Shown here: positions 8,421 to 16,980 of the stretch, in pieces
Layout of the letters: each line of letters begins with the position of its first letter
How positions within the stretch are numbered: the first letter of the stretch is position 1
DNA from: Cellvibrio polysaccharolyticus
GTDB taxonomy: Bacteria > Pseudomonadota > Gammaproteobacteria > Pseudomonadales > Cellvibrionaceae
Reading direction: 5' to 3'
Length of the DNA stretch: 64,000 nt
NCBI RefSeq assembly: GCF_015182315.1
Contig: NZ_PRDL01000001.1
Location: forward strand, 1,860,001 to 1,924,000
Notes under the pieces: model-generated
What the model saw: only the letters and a program-made list of their open reading frames with translations
Told to the model about the DNA's origin: nothing
The model's database searches: none
Translations under genes and position numbers: made by a program

Positions 8421-9413
8421 ATGAGTAGAATTTCCGTCCCCCCGCTAACAACCGTGCAGCGAAGGAAAAAGGCAAGCCGATGTTTATCGCTGGCGGGTCT
8501 TGTTCTGGTGACAGCCGCCACATTTTCGTCCCAGGTGCAGGCCGGGTGTGAATATGTGATTACCAATCAATGGAATGACGGCTTTACCGCCAACATCCGT
8601 ATTACCAATACCGGCACCACGCCGATAAACGGTTGGAATGTCAGTTGGCAATACAGTGGCGATAATCGCCTCACCAGTTACTGGAATGCCAATTACAGTG
8701 GTGATAACCCTTATTCGGCATCCAACCTTGGCTGGAATGGCAACATTCAACCCAATCAAAGTGTTGAGGTGGGTTTTCAGGGAACCAAAGGCAGTGCGTC
8801 TGCTGAAGTTGTGCAAGTTACCGGTGATGTGTGTGGCGAATCTGCCAGTTCTTCGTCGGTTAGCAGTTCCAGTTCTTCTGCTGGCAATCAGGCCGCCTGG
8901 GATCTTGATGGCACGGCTTCCTATTTAAATTTTGTGACCACCAAAAATACCCATAACGTAGAGCTGCACCATTTTACCGCGCTGAGCGGTTCAATTGGTA
9001 ATGACGGTGTTGCGCGCGTTTCTATTGATCTTAATACCGTGAAAACCGGTGTTAACCTTCGCGACCAACGCGTTCGCGATTTCCTGTTTGAAACGGTTTA
9101 TTACCCCTCGGCGACGATTACCGTCAATGTGCCTGCCACCGTATTGAATACGCTGGCAGTGGGCCAAACCGCCCAAACCAATGTCAGCGCTGACGTGGAT
9201 TTGCATGGCGTCACCAAAACGGTAAGCGCTCTGGTGTCGGTACAACGGCTTTCCGATTCGCGCATTCTGGTGCAAAGCATGGCACCGGTATTAACGCGCG
9301 CTACCGATTTCAACCTCACAGCTGGCGTAGAAGTGCTGCGTAACCTTGTCAATCTGAGCTCGATCAGTGCGGCGGTTCCGGTAGATTTCACGTTTGTCTT
9401 TGACGCCCGCTAA
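8421..9413 (+). CDS. Secreted CBM2-YceI carbohydrate-binding redox protein
   Basis: This is a 330-residue protein. A signal peptide (cut near VQA-GCE, residue 41) is followed by a family 2 carbohydrate-binding module (43-138) bounded by Cys43 and Cys138 with candidate binding tryptophans 51, 88 and 105. A Ser-rich linker (141-153) leads into a YceI-like lipocalin domain (about 157-330). CBM2 modules bind crystalline cellulose or chitin, and YceI domains bind isoprenoid lipids such as quinones. The combination resembles the Cbp2 proteins described for Cellvibrio japonicus growth on cellulose and suggests an electron carrier near the substrate (inference). AGAGGAAG precedes the ATG. It is first of three genes running to a terminator at 14.1 kb. 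Confidence 0.88.
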   Translation: MSRISVPPLTTVQRRKKASRCLSLAGLVLVTAATFSSQVQAGCEYVITNQWNDGFTANIRITNTGTTPINGWNVSWQYSGDNRLTSYWNANYSGDNPYSASNLGWNGNIQPNQSVEVGFQGTKGSASAEVVQVTGDVCGESASSSSVSSSSSSAGNQAAWDLDGTASYLNFVTTKNTHNVELHHFTALSGSIGNDGVARVSIDLNTVKTGVNLRDQRVRDFLFETVYYPSATITVNVPATVLNTLAVGQTAQTNVSADVDLHGVTKTVSALVSVQRLSDSRILVQSMAPVLTRATDFNLTAGVEVLRNLVNLSSISAAVPVDFTFVFDAR

Positions 9414-9434
9414 CAGGAGGCTTGGGAATCTATC

Positions 9435-12400
9435 ATGAAAAAATTATTCAAAACCTCAATCGCCTTTATGGGCCTGGCTTTAGGCTCTCTGATTTCTGCT
9501 GGCGCTGCGGCGCAACATGTTTGTAGCGTGTCTTACACGGCGGTCGCCAACTGGGGCAGTGGTGGGCAGGCTCAGGTCATTGTTGAAAATAAGGGCGCCG
9601 CACTCAGCAGTTGGGAAGTGTGCTGGGCTTTTAATGGCAACGAAGTGATCAGCCAACTGTGGGACGGTGTACATACCGCTAACGGCAAAAATATTTGCGT
9701 AAAAAATGCACCTTACAACGGTAATTTACCGGCGAATGAAATTGTCCAATTCGGGTTCAATTTAAGCAATCCGGGAACGCAGCTGCCCGCTGAATTTACC
9801 TTGAACGGTGTTAATTGCGGTGGCAGTGCTGGTCAATCCTCCAGCGTTGCCAGCAGCACACCGGCGAGTTCAGGCAGTTCCAGCAGCGCGCCTGCTCCCG
9901 CAACTGCTGCACGCTGGTTGTTGGAAGCTGAAAAATCCAGTTTCCATTTTGTAACCGTAAAAAATATTGATAACGCAGAAAGCCATACCTTTACGCAGTT
10001 GCAAGGTACGGTCAGTGCCGCCGGTAATGCCACACTGACGATTCCGTTAGCAACGGTTTCTACCGGTTTTGCGATTCGCAATACCCGTATGCAAAATCTG
10101 CTGTTTGAATCCGGTTATTTGCCCAATTTGCATTTCACCACGCAACTGGATCTGGCTGCGATTGATGCCATGCCCGTGGGCGGTATCAGTCAGCAAACGT
10201 TGGCCGGTAATTTGATTCTGCATGCGATTAACAAGCCGATCAGTTTTGAAGTGACGCTGATCAAGCACACCAATAACAGTGTCAGCTTCTCACCGCGCCG
10301 CCCGATTGTTATCAATAGTGTTGATTTCGAATTGAATGCCGGTGTTGAAGCGCTGCGTTTGGCTGCCAGTCTGAGTTCAATTGGTGAAAAAACACCGATT
10401 TATTTCAAGATGTTTTTAACCCGCGATAATCCCACTGGCATCGCCGCCATTACCTTGCCTGCGGCTCCCGAAGCGCCAGTTGGTCTAACCGGTAATCTGG
10501 TGCAGGACGTTGGTTCTGCTGAGTTGATCTGGTCAAATTTGAATGCAGATGAAACCGGCCTGCTGGTTCGTCGTAAAGGTGCAGATGGCCGCTGGACAAC
10601 GCAAAGCAATCTCGCTGCCAATACGTCAATTTTCAGCGAAACCCTGCCGGCTGTTTTCGGTAACTACGATTATAAAGTTATCAGCTACCGCGACAGCGTT
10701 CCGTCTGTTGCCAGCAACGCCGTTGCGCTGGTGTATGAAGACACTTCCGGTAACACCAGCAGCTCGTCCAGCGAAGGCAGTGCCTCAAGTGTTGAAAGTT
10801 CGGCAAGCTCGGTATCGTCAACCTCCAGTTCATCCTCGGAAGATAACGGCCCGATCACCGGCGATGCCACCAGTGGTGCGGCCTTGTGGAGCACCCGCGG
10901 TTGCGTGTTCTGTCATGGTGTTGATGGTGAGCGCAATGCATCCGGCACACCGGCGGCTACACCCTTGAACCCCAACCGTTCGGTATACCGTCACAGCCAG
11001 GATAATCAGGATCTGATCCTCAGAGACTTTATTTCCAGGTGGATGCCGCAAAGTAATCCGGGCAGCTGTACGGGTCAATGCGCCGCTGACCTCGAAGCCT
11101 TTATCCATACCTGGCGCCGTCCGTCCGATGGTATTCCGGATAATCCGGTTTCCTATTTCAGCTGTCCGGCACCGGGCGCCAGTTATGGTCAGCGTACCTT
11201 GCGTTTGTTAACCAAAAACGAATACCAGCGCTCTGTGCAGGATCTGGTTGGCTACACGCAAGATGTTGTCTCCCGCTTGCCGGATGACTTCATCGCGGGC
11301 ACCTTCATGAACAACAATACCCTGATGGTAGATAGGACGCGCTACACCAGTTATATCGCCACCGCGGAACGTATTGCCGAAGATGTCGCGACCCGTTGGA
11401 ACGATGTGCTTGCCTGTTCGCCAGATAGTAACTGTGCAACAAAACTGGTAGACGATCTGGCCCCGAAAATTTTCCGTCGTCCACTGACTGCTGATGAACG
11501 TGCTGACTATTTGGCAGTCGCGCTGGGTACAGATGATGGTCGTACTACAGCAGAAGGTATGGAAGTGGCACTGGCTGCGATGTTGTCATCACCGCAATTT
11601 TTGTATCGTTCCGAGTTGGGTGAAGCCAGTGGTGGTGCATTCAAATTGAATGGCTACGAAATGGCAACCTTCATCAGCTACACCTTTACCGGAACCACGC
11701 CAGGCGATGATTTGCTGGCCGCGGCCGGGCGCGGTGAGCTGGATACGGCTTTCGGTGTGCGTCAACATGCATCGATGTTGCTGGAGTCTACCCACACCAA
11801 ATCCCTGTTGGGTGAATTTGTGAACCGCTGGCTGGGTACCGAGCAGTTGGAAATTAAAGAAAAATCCGGCGTGGCAAACTTCCCGGTATTGGCGCAAGAC
11901 ATGAAGCAGGAGCTTGGCAAAAACTTTGCTCACGCCATGCTGGCGCATGACACCAATTTTGCATCGGTTTTCAACCCGCATTACACCCATGTTAACCAGC
12001 GGTTGGCCAGCTTGTACGGCATTCCTTTCATGGCTGGTAGTGCCGATGCGCAAGGCTTCGCGCGCGTCAGTACCTCCGAGCGCGGCGGTATTCTTACCAG
12101 CGGTGCATTTATGTCCCGCTACGCGACTGCCGACGATGCCAACATGGTTACCCGTTCGGTTGCAGTTCGCCGTCGAATCATGTGTCAGGACATTCCCGAG
12201 CCACCGTCCGGTGTCAGTCTTGACCGGGAAGCGCTGGCTGCCCGCGACAGAGAGTTCTTCGAAAATCCGCACACCACACAGCGCATGATCTTCGACCGCA
12301 TTACTTCGGGCACCAGCTGCTCGAATTGTCACGGCGAAATTATCAACCCGCTGGGCGGTTCAATGGAGAACTTCGATGCTCTGGGACGCTTGCGCGCCGT

Positions 12401-12806
12401 TGATTTGAAAGGCAACCCGATTGATGCCGTAGGTACTTTCTTCTCACCGTTCCCGCAACTGCAATTCCTGAACGATCCGGACCGTGTCATTCATTCGCCT
12501 GCGATTCAATTTGATGGCGCGAACGAACTGGCGCAAACCATGGTTGAAGATCCGATGGTTTCCGGTCTGGCGCAAAGTTGTCTGGCAACACAATTTGTCA
12601 GCTACAGCTCCGGTATCAACTCCATCTTCCTGATTGATTCACCACGGGATGTTGGCTATGCCCGCATCAGTAAAGCCGAAGAGGAGGCGTATCGTTGTGA
12701 TGTCGCTAACCTCGTAGACGTACTCAATATGAACGGCCCACGCGCCATGCTGGAAGAAATTCCTGCATTGGATTCTGTGATGTACCGGCAAGAGTGGGCG
12801 CGCTAA
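9435..12806 (+). CDS. Secreted multidomain redox protein: CBM2-YceI-Fn3-cytochrome c-DUF1587/1592/1588/1585
   Basis: This is an 1123-residue protein. In order: signal peptide (1-26), CBM2 (27-128, Cys30/Cys128), Ser-rich linker (131-155), YceI-like domain (about 160-335), fibronectin type III-like domain (340-428), second Ser linker (about 432-470), cytochrome c segment with CVFCH (490-494), then the planctomycete-type DUF1587/1595/1592/1588/1585 block, which has a second haem motif CSNCH (962-966). Two covalent haems are expected. It resembles the Cbp2D/Cbp2E proteins of C. japonicus, which were linked to cellulose use. A role in supplying electrons to secreted oxidative enzymes such as LPMOs is inference. 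It lies 21 bases after the CBM2-YceI gene and upstream of a DUF1552 gene. Confidence 0.88.
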   Translation: MKKLFKTSIAFMGLALGSLISAGAAAQHVCSVSYTAVANWGSGGQAQVIVENKGAALSSWEVCWAFNGNEVISQLWDGVHTANGKNICVKNAPYNGNLPANEIVQFGFNLSNPGTQLPAEFTLNGVNCGGSAGQSSSVASSTPASSGSSSSAPAPATAARWLLEAEKSSFHFVTVKNIDNAESHTFTQLQGTVSAAGNATLTIPLATVSTGFAIRNTRMQNLLFESGYLPNLHFTTQLDLAAIDAMPVGGISQQTLAGNLILHAINKPISFEVTLIKHTNNSVSFSPRRPIVINSVDFELNAGVEALRLAASLSSIGEKTPIYFKMFLTRDNPTGIAAITLPAAPEAPVGLTGNLVQDVGSAELIWSNLNADETGLLVRRKGADGRWTTQSNLAANTSIFSETLPAVFGNYDYKVISYRDSVPSVASNAVALVYEDTSGNTSSSSSEGSASSVESSASSVSSTSSSSSEDNGPITGDATSGAALWSTRGCVFCHGVDGERNASGTPAATPLNPNRSVYRHSQDNQDLILRDFISRWMPQSNPGSCTGQCAADLEAFIHTWRRPSDGIPDNPVSYFSCPAPGASYGQRTLRLLTKNEYQRSVQDLVGYTQDVVSRLPDDFIAGTFMNNNTLMVDRTRYTSYIATAERIAEDVATRWNDVLACSPDSNCATKLVDDLAPKIFRRPLTADERADYLAVALGTDDGRTTAEGMEVALAAMLSSPQFLYRSELGEASGGAFKLNGYEMATFISYTFTGTTPGDDLLAAAGRGELDTAFGVRQHASMLLESTHTKSLLGEFVNRWLGTEQLEIKEKSGVANFPVLAQDMKQELGKNFAHAMLAHDTNFASVFNPHYTHVNQRLASLYGIPFMAGSADAQGFARVSTSERGGILTSGAFMSRYATADDANMVTRSVAVRRRIMCQDIPEPPSGVSLDREALAARDREFFENPHTTQRMIFDRITSGTSCSNCHGEIINPLGGSMENFDALGRLRAVDLKGNPIDAVGTFFSPFPQLQFLNDPDRVIHSPAIQFDGANELAQTMVEDPMVSGLAQSCLATQFVSYSSGINSIFLIDSPRDVGYARISKAEEEAYRCDVANLVDVLNMNGPRAMLEEIPALDSVMYRQEWAR

Positions 12807-12850
12807 GCGCGCCCCTCGCAACGTCCTGTTAAAGAATTGGAGTCAATAAC

Positions 12851-14074
12851 ATGAGATATAAAAATTGTTTCGACAAAGAGCGTCGGGATTTTTTCAGAGT
12901 GATTTCCCACGCGGGCATCTCGGCCGGTCTGATTAAAGCATCCAGCATTCTGGCTGGCGTTATGCTGGCGCGCACTGCAGAAGCCCAGTCCGGAACGCCT
13001 AACAAACACTGCCTGGTTTTTTCGGGCGGCGGTTGTCATCCGGATAAATGGTTTCCAACCGGGGCAAGCTTGCCGGTTCAGTCTGCGCCCTTGCAGCGCC
13101 ACTACAACCATTTTGCCATGCTGCGTAATGCATCGCTGAGTGGAGCAGGGCACGGTGTGATGTTTCACCGTTTTAACAACGGCAGTTGGTCCGATGACAG
13201 CTTTGACGTAAACCTCGGCAAAACCATCGGTGCCAATTATCCGGTGCGCTGCCTCAACGTGGGCACTACCGCTGAATCGGCGCTGAGCCGTGAAGGCTAT
13301 AACGGCCGACCACTTATCACCAGCCCGCAGGCAGCGCTCGACGTATTGTTTGCCGGTGGTTCGGGTGGCTCTGGCGGTGGTAATGGTGGTGACGGCGGGC
13401 TGGCACCGCGCCAGTCAGTGGTAGATTTGCACTACGCTGCTATCAGCGGTCTGCGTACCAAACTGGGGCAACACGAAAAAGAAAAACTCGACAGCCACTT
13501 CACGGCTATTCGTGAAATTGAAACGGCTATTGATAGTGGCGGTGGCAATCCTGGCGGTTCCTGCCCGCAGCCGCCAGGTGCGGTGGTGGCCGGTTTTGAC
13601 ACGCACGCCAAGCTGCATGCTGACATAGTGACGCTGGCGCTGAGTTGTAACCTGACTGCTTCAGTATCACTGGCCTTCGGAACGGATGCGCACACCCACT
13701 TCCTGGATGCACTGGGTCGTGAGTCGCATCAGTCGCACCACAATCAGGGCAACCTGCCGTTGCACTACACGGAAGATATTGTGTACATGCAAGGCTTGAC
13801 GGCGTATCTGTACGATAAGCTGATTGAGCGCGGTTTGATGAGTTCCACCATTATCACTCAGGTGTCTGACATGGGCGATGCCGACTCCCACGGCAACAGC
13901 AACGTGCCTATGCTGGTGGCAGGAGCGGGCATTACCGGTGGTCGCGTGCTGGATATCGGCGGCAAAACCCAGTCCGAGCTTTATCAAACTATTGGCCTGA
14001 AACTCCGCGCCGATCAAAGCCCGGCAGGCGGCAGCTACCGCAACTGGTCAACCTCCACCATCGCCAACCTGTAA
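12851..14074 (+). CDS. DUF1552 protein with Tat-like signal
   Basis: This is a 407-residue protein. The N-terminus has a twin-arginine-like motif, RRDFFRV (residues 11-17), before a hydrophobic stretch ending at AEAQ, so export folded through Tat is likely. The body matches DUF1552, with FSGGGCHPDKWFP, TTAESALSREGY and a C-terminal DMGDADSHGNSNVPML region. A Gly/Ser-rich loop lies near residues 171-186. DUF1552 genes are commonly next to DUF1588/1592-type haem proteins, as here. The molecular function is unknown; a periplasmic or extracellular partner of the two preceding redox proteins is the natural reading. TGGAG precedes the start, and a strong terminator closes the operon. Confidence 0.85.
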   Translation: MRYKNCFDKERRDFFRVISHAGISAGLIKASSILAGVMLARTAEAQSGTPNKHCLVFSGGGCHPDKWFPTGASLPVQSAPLQRHYNHFAMLRNASLSGAGHGVMFHRFNNGSWSDDSFDVNLGKTIGANYPVRCLNVGTTAESALSREGYNGRPLITSPQAALDVLFAGGSGGSGGGNGGDGGLAPRQSVVDLHYAAISGLRTKLGQHEKEKLDSHFTAIREIETAIDSGGGNPGGSCPQPPGAVVAGFDTHAKLHADIVTLALSCNLTASVSLAFGTDAHTHFLDALGRESHQSHHNQGNLPLHYTEDIVYMQGLTAYLYDKLIERGLMSSTIITQVSDMGDADSHGNSNVPMLVAGAGITGGRVLDIGGKTQSELYQTIGLKLRADQSPAGGSYRNWSTSTIANL

Positions 14075-14107
14075 AACCGTTAATAGCGTTTTCAGGTTGT
14101 AATAAAA

Positions 14108-14145
14108 AACCACCCCCTGGCTGAAACCAGGGGGTGGTTTTTTTT
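14108..14145 (+). terminator. Strong rho-independent terminator of the CBM2 redox operon
   Basis: A 13-bp stem with the core ACCACCCCCTGG / CCAGGGGGTGGT and a CTGAAA loop ends in eight T residues, 33 bases past the DUF1552 stop. Confidence 0.96.
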
Positions 14146-14342
14146 GGCTATCGAAAACAGTTGTAATACGAAATCCAACATTACTCGCTGCCCCATTGTT
14201 TTCAGGGGGATGGTGCTGTTATAAGAATGACGAGGCTGATAGTGAGCTTCAGGTCTAATCGCAGCTTTTGAACGTTGATGATTGTTGACGTTTTTTGCGC
14301 TTGGCAAATTTCTATTCAAGATAACTTCTATGGAGAATATTA

Positions 14343-14678
14343 GTGGAATACCTTTTTTCTTATGGCACATTGCAGTTAAAAAGCGTACAGATCGCCAACT
14401 TTGGTCGGGAGTTGAAAGGGGCGGCAGATAAGCTTCCCGGCTATGTGGTAGAGCAGGTAGAAATTACCGATCCGCGCGTGCTGGCAGAGAGCGGGCAGAA
14501 GTATCACCCGATACTGAAATATACCGGTAACTCTCGTGATCAAGTCGCAGGAACCGTTTTTGAGGTAACTACCCATGATCTTGAAAAAGCCGATGCTTAC
14601 GAGGTGGATGATTACAAGCGAGTTGCTGAAAGTTTGCTGTCTGGCAAGCGCTGTTGGGTTTACGTTTCTGTGGCCTGA
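14343..14678 (+). CDS. Gamma-glutamylcyclotransferase-like (AIG2/GGCT) family protein
   Basis: This is a 111-residue protein opening with YLFSYGTLQ, the phosphate-binding strand-loop of the GGCT/AIG2 fold, followed by LPGY and GTVFEV, with a probable catalytic acid near the ADAYE segment. Relatives release 5-oxoproline from gamma-glutamyl amines or peptides, but the substrate here is unknown. The start is GTG at 14343; GGAG lies seven bases upstream and the neighbouring ATG at 14330 is out of frame. It stands alone between a terminator and a PDZ gene. Confidence 0.8.
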   Translation: MEYLFSYGTLQLKSVQIANFGRELKGAADKLPGYVVEQVEITDPRVLAESGQKYHPILKYTGNSRDQVAGTVFEVTTHDLEKADAYEVDDYKRVAESLLSGKRCWVYVSVA

Positions 14679-14794
14679 CCGGTGCCAGTGTTTTCAGGGT
14701 GGCTGACGAATAATATTCCTGTTCGTACTCAGAACATATTGATCACGGCAATGTCTACTTCATCATTCAAAACCTGACTACAAGGGATTGGTAT

Positions 14795-15133
14795 ATGAAG
14801 TATCCGGGCATTGTTTTCGCTTGTTTGCTCTTAAGTTCACACAGCTTCGCTAAAAGTGGTGATTTTGGTGTGGAGGTGGATGTTTCCACCGTGGGTCTTT
14901 TGCCTCCCAGGTTGGAGACTGTAACGGTTGCCACGGTAAAACCTGGCTCATCAGCCGCGAAGCAGGGCATCCAGCCCGGCGATAAAGTTGTGAGCATTGA
15001 CGGCTGTGAAATTCCCGGCTGTTCTGCCTTCAAAGCCAAAAAGAAAATGAATAAAAAACCGGGCGAAACTGCAACCTTTGAAGTAATTAATCAGGATGGC
15101 GAAGCCGTCAGTATCATCCTCACTGCAGAATAG
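14795..15133 (+). CDS. Small secreted PDZ-domain protein
   Basis: This is a 112-residue protein with a signal peptide (about 1-19, ending SFAKS) and a single PDZ domain. The domain is seen in VKPGSSAAKQGIQPGDKVVSIDG, the usual ligand-groove and Gly-Asp turn of bacterial PDZ domains. There is no protease domain. Two cysteines, in GCEIPGC, flank the PDZ loop and could form a disulfide. It may recognise C-termini of other exported proteins. The next gene, 62 bases downstream, is a putative secreted metallopeptidase, so a protease/adaptor pair is possible (inference). Confidence 0.75.
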   Translation: MKYPGIVFACLLLSSHSFAKSGDFGVEVDVSTVGLLPPRLETVTVATVKPGSSAAKQGIQPGDKVVSIDGCEIPGCSAFKAKKKMNKKPGETATFEVINQDGEAVSIILTAE

Positions 15134-15195
15134 CGGTAAAGAGCAGCCCGCTGGCCTTACTCTATCCCTGGTCAAAGGCTGTTAAAGGAGTAACC

Positions 15196-15900
15196 ATGAA
15201 AAAAGCGGTGTGGGGCGGTTGTCTGCTTTTTTTCATTTTTGTCATCGTCGGAGCAGGCTTTCAGCGGCATGCTTTGGCTTGTGAAATTTTGCCATTATTA
15301 GATTACTCCCGATTGAATGGTCATGTTTTTATTGGCGCTGACCACAAGCCTGCATCTACCGAAAATATTGAGGATCTGTTGCAGGCTGCATCTTTGCGTA
15401 TTGAACGTATGTACGGGGAGCCGCATTCCCGGCCGCGCATCCTGATTGCCGGGAGTGTTGAGGCGGCAGAACGGTGGGGGGCTAATGACACTGCCACCAT
15501 GCATCGCCTGCCATGGCGCACTTGTATTATTCTCGGCCCTGAAGGGGAAAATATTGATGTGCTTGCGCATGAGTGGCTGCATGCAGAAATCCAGCAGCGT
15601 GTCGGCTTCTGGCGTTTTTTGAGAGAAATGCCTGTATGGTTTGATGAGGGCGCTGCTCTTACCGTGGATTATCGGGAGCCGTTATTGCCAGAAAATATTG
15701 CCCTGTCCGATGAGGAGGTGAGCCAGGTTCGCAGTTTAGTGAGCGGCGCAGATTTTTTTAGTGACAATGTTCTGGAAAATTATCAGGCCGCTCGCCTCGC
15801 GGTTATCCCGTTGATTAATGCCAATACTTTTTATGCTGATCTGGAGCGTATTGCTGCCGGGGAAAATTTCTCTGACGTTTTTTCGGCGCGCAGTAATTAA
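15196..15900 (+). CDS. Putative secreted or membrane-anchored gluzincin metallopeptidase
   Basis: This is a 234-residue protein with an N-terminal signal or anchor (about 1-28). The central motif HEWLH fits the zinc-binding HExxH pattern, and it is followed after about 20 residues by WFDEGAAL, in which the Glu would be the third zinc ligand as in M1/MA-like peptidases. The family is not one I can name. AAAGGAG lies upstream of the start. The substrate is unknown, and the preceding PDZ protein is a candidate partner. Confidence 0.65.
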   Translation: MKKAVWGGCLLFFIFVIVGAGFQRHALACEILPLLDYSRLNGHVFIGADHKPASTENIEDLLQAASLRIERMYGEPHSRPRILIAGSVEAAERWGANDTATMHRLPWRTCIILGPEGENIDVLAHEWLHAEIQQRVGFWRFLREMPVWFDEGAALTVDYREPLLPENIALSDEEVSQVRSLVSGADFFSDNVLENYQAARLAVIPLINANTFYADLERIAAGENFSDVFSARSN

Positions 15901-16009
15901 TTTTTACTGCTGATCAGGCTAATTCCTTTCATTTAAAATGCTCGCCGGGAAAATGAACCAATAATCACGGCTTCAGTCTGAGGAAAACTCCCCCTGCCGG
16001 TATTGGAAA

Positions 16010-16816
16010 ATGTTGCCAGCGCTTGATCGCAAGGATATTGATTTTGCTGCGCCGCCGATTGAATTCGAAAGAGCGACGGTCACGAAAAGTCATGGACTAT
16101 GGCTGGCTGTTGTTGCTTCATGTGCAATGCACTTTTTGCTGGTACTTATTATACCGCTGGTATCATCTCCTCCCGTTCCTCGTCAGACACCATTGAAAAC
16201 ACCTCCGCGCACTGTTCATGTGACTTTTTCTCAGGTGGTGCCGCAAAAAGAAGTTGCCACTATTGAAGTTCCGGATGTTTCTGTGTCGTCACCAGTCATT
16301 GTTAACGAGCCGGAAGTTGAAGCAAATAATGTTTCGTCTGGATCAGCGGTGCCTGAGGTCGCTTCGGAAAGTCATCCTGTAAAAACTGCTCTCTCTCCTG
16401 CTGTGACTGAGCCGATTGCTGATGAGAGCAATGCTCGGTCAAGGCGCTATCGTCCCTCATCCTCGCAGCAAATGTCCGAAATTTCAGCCAGCCAACACAG
16501 TGGATCGGCTTATTCACATTCGTCAGTTATTGAAAAAAATGTTTTTCATCCGAAGTTGCGCTCGCAACTAAAGGCGTTGCAGCAACAGCCAGCGTTAGCG
16601 CGGGTTGAAGATTCCCGGCTGGATATGTATTCCACCGGCATTGGCTCTGATCGATTAAAAACAAAGGGCGGTGGTTGTTTGGAGGTGGCTGACCGAGGGC
16701 GAGATAGCGGGCCACGCAATTGGTATATGACCAGGTGCGCTGAAAAATCAGAAAGTGAAAATATGATGGATCGGGTTAATGAGGCAGTCAATGAGCGCTT
16801 TAATCGCTCTCGTTAA
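16010..16816 (+). CDS. Unknown TonB-like inner-membrane protein with long periplasmic domain
   Basis: This is a 268-residue protein: a short cytoplasmic segment, one transmembrane helix (about 30-52), a Pro/Val-rich stretch and a Ser-rich linker, then a basic C-terminal region with two cysteines (GGGCLEV, TRCAEK). The layout recalls TonB or other energy transducers, but no TonB C-terminal motif is visible. I do not assign a function. It stands alone, convergent with acnB across a large shared hairpin. Confidence 0.6.
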   Translation: MLPALDRKDIDFAAPPIEFERATVTKSHGLWLAVVASCAMHFLLVLIIPLVSSPPVPRQTPLKTPPRTVHVTFSQVVPQKEVATIEVPDVSVSSPVIVNEPEVEANNVSSGSAVPEVASESHPVKTALSPAVTEPIADESNARSRRYRPSSSQQMSEISASQHSGSAYSHSSVIEKNVFHPKLRSQLKALQQQPALARVEDSRLDMYSTGIGSDRLKTKGGGCLEVADRGRDSGPRNWYMTRCAEKSESENMMDRVNEAVNERFNRSR

Positions 16817-16888
16817 AATGACCGACTGATTTTTGAATGGTTTGAAATGTGACGAGCAGATATTTTTGTCGCGAATATCGATACCCAT

Positions 16889-16950
16889 AAAAAACGGGTC
16901 TTTGGTAGATGCTGCCGGTAAACCGGCAGTAAAACCAAAGACCCGTTTTG
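16889..16950. terminator. Large nested hairpin, probable bidirectional terminator before acnB
   Basis: A 16-bp perfect outer stem (AAAACGGGTCTTTGGT with its complement at 16934-16949) encloses an inner hairpin, CTGCCGG-TAAA-CCGGCAG. Runs of A on the left and T on the right allow it to end transcription from both sides, most importantly for acnB. Confidence 0.85.
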
Positions 16951-16980
16951 CGATCAGTCAGCGCAAAGCGCCCGGCTGAA

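Noticed and set aside
16010..16816. TonB
   Set aside because: The single N-terminal helix and linker fit, but no TonB C-terminal domain motif is visible and no exbBD genes are near.
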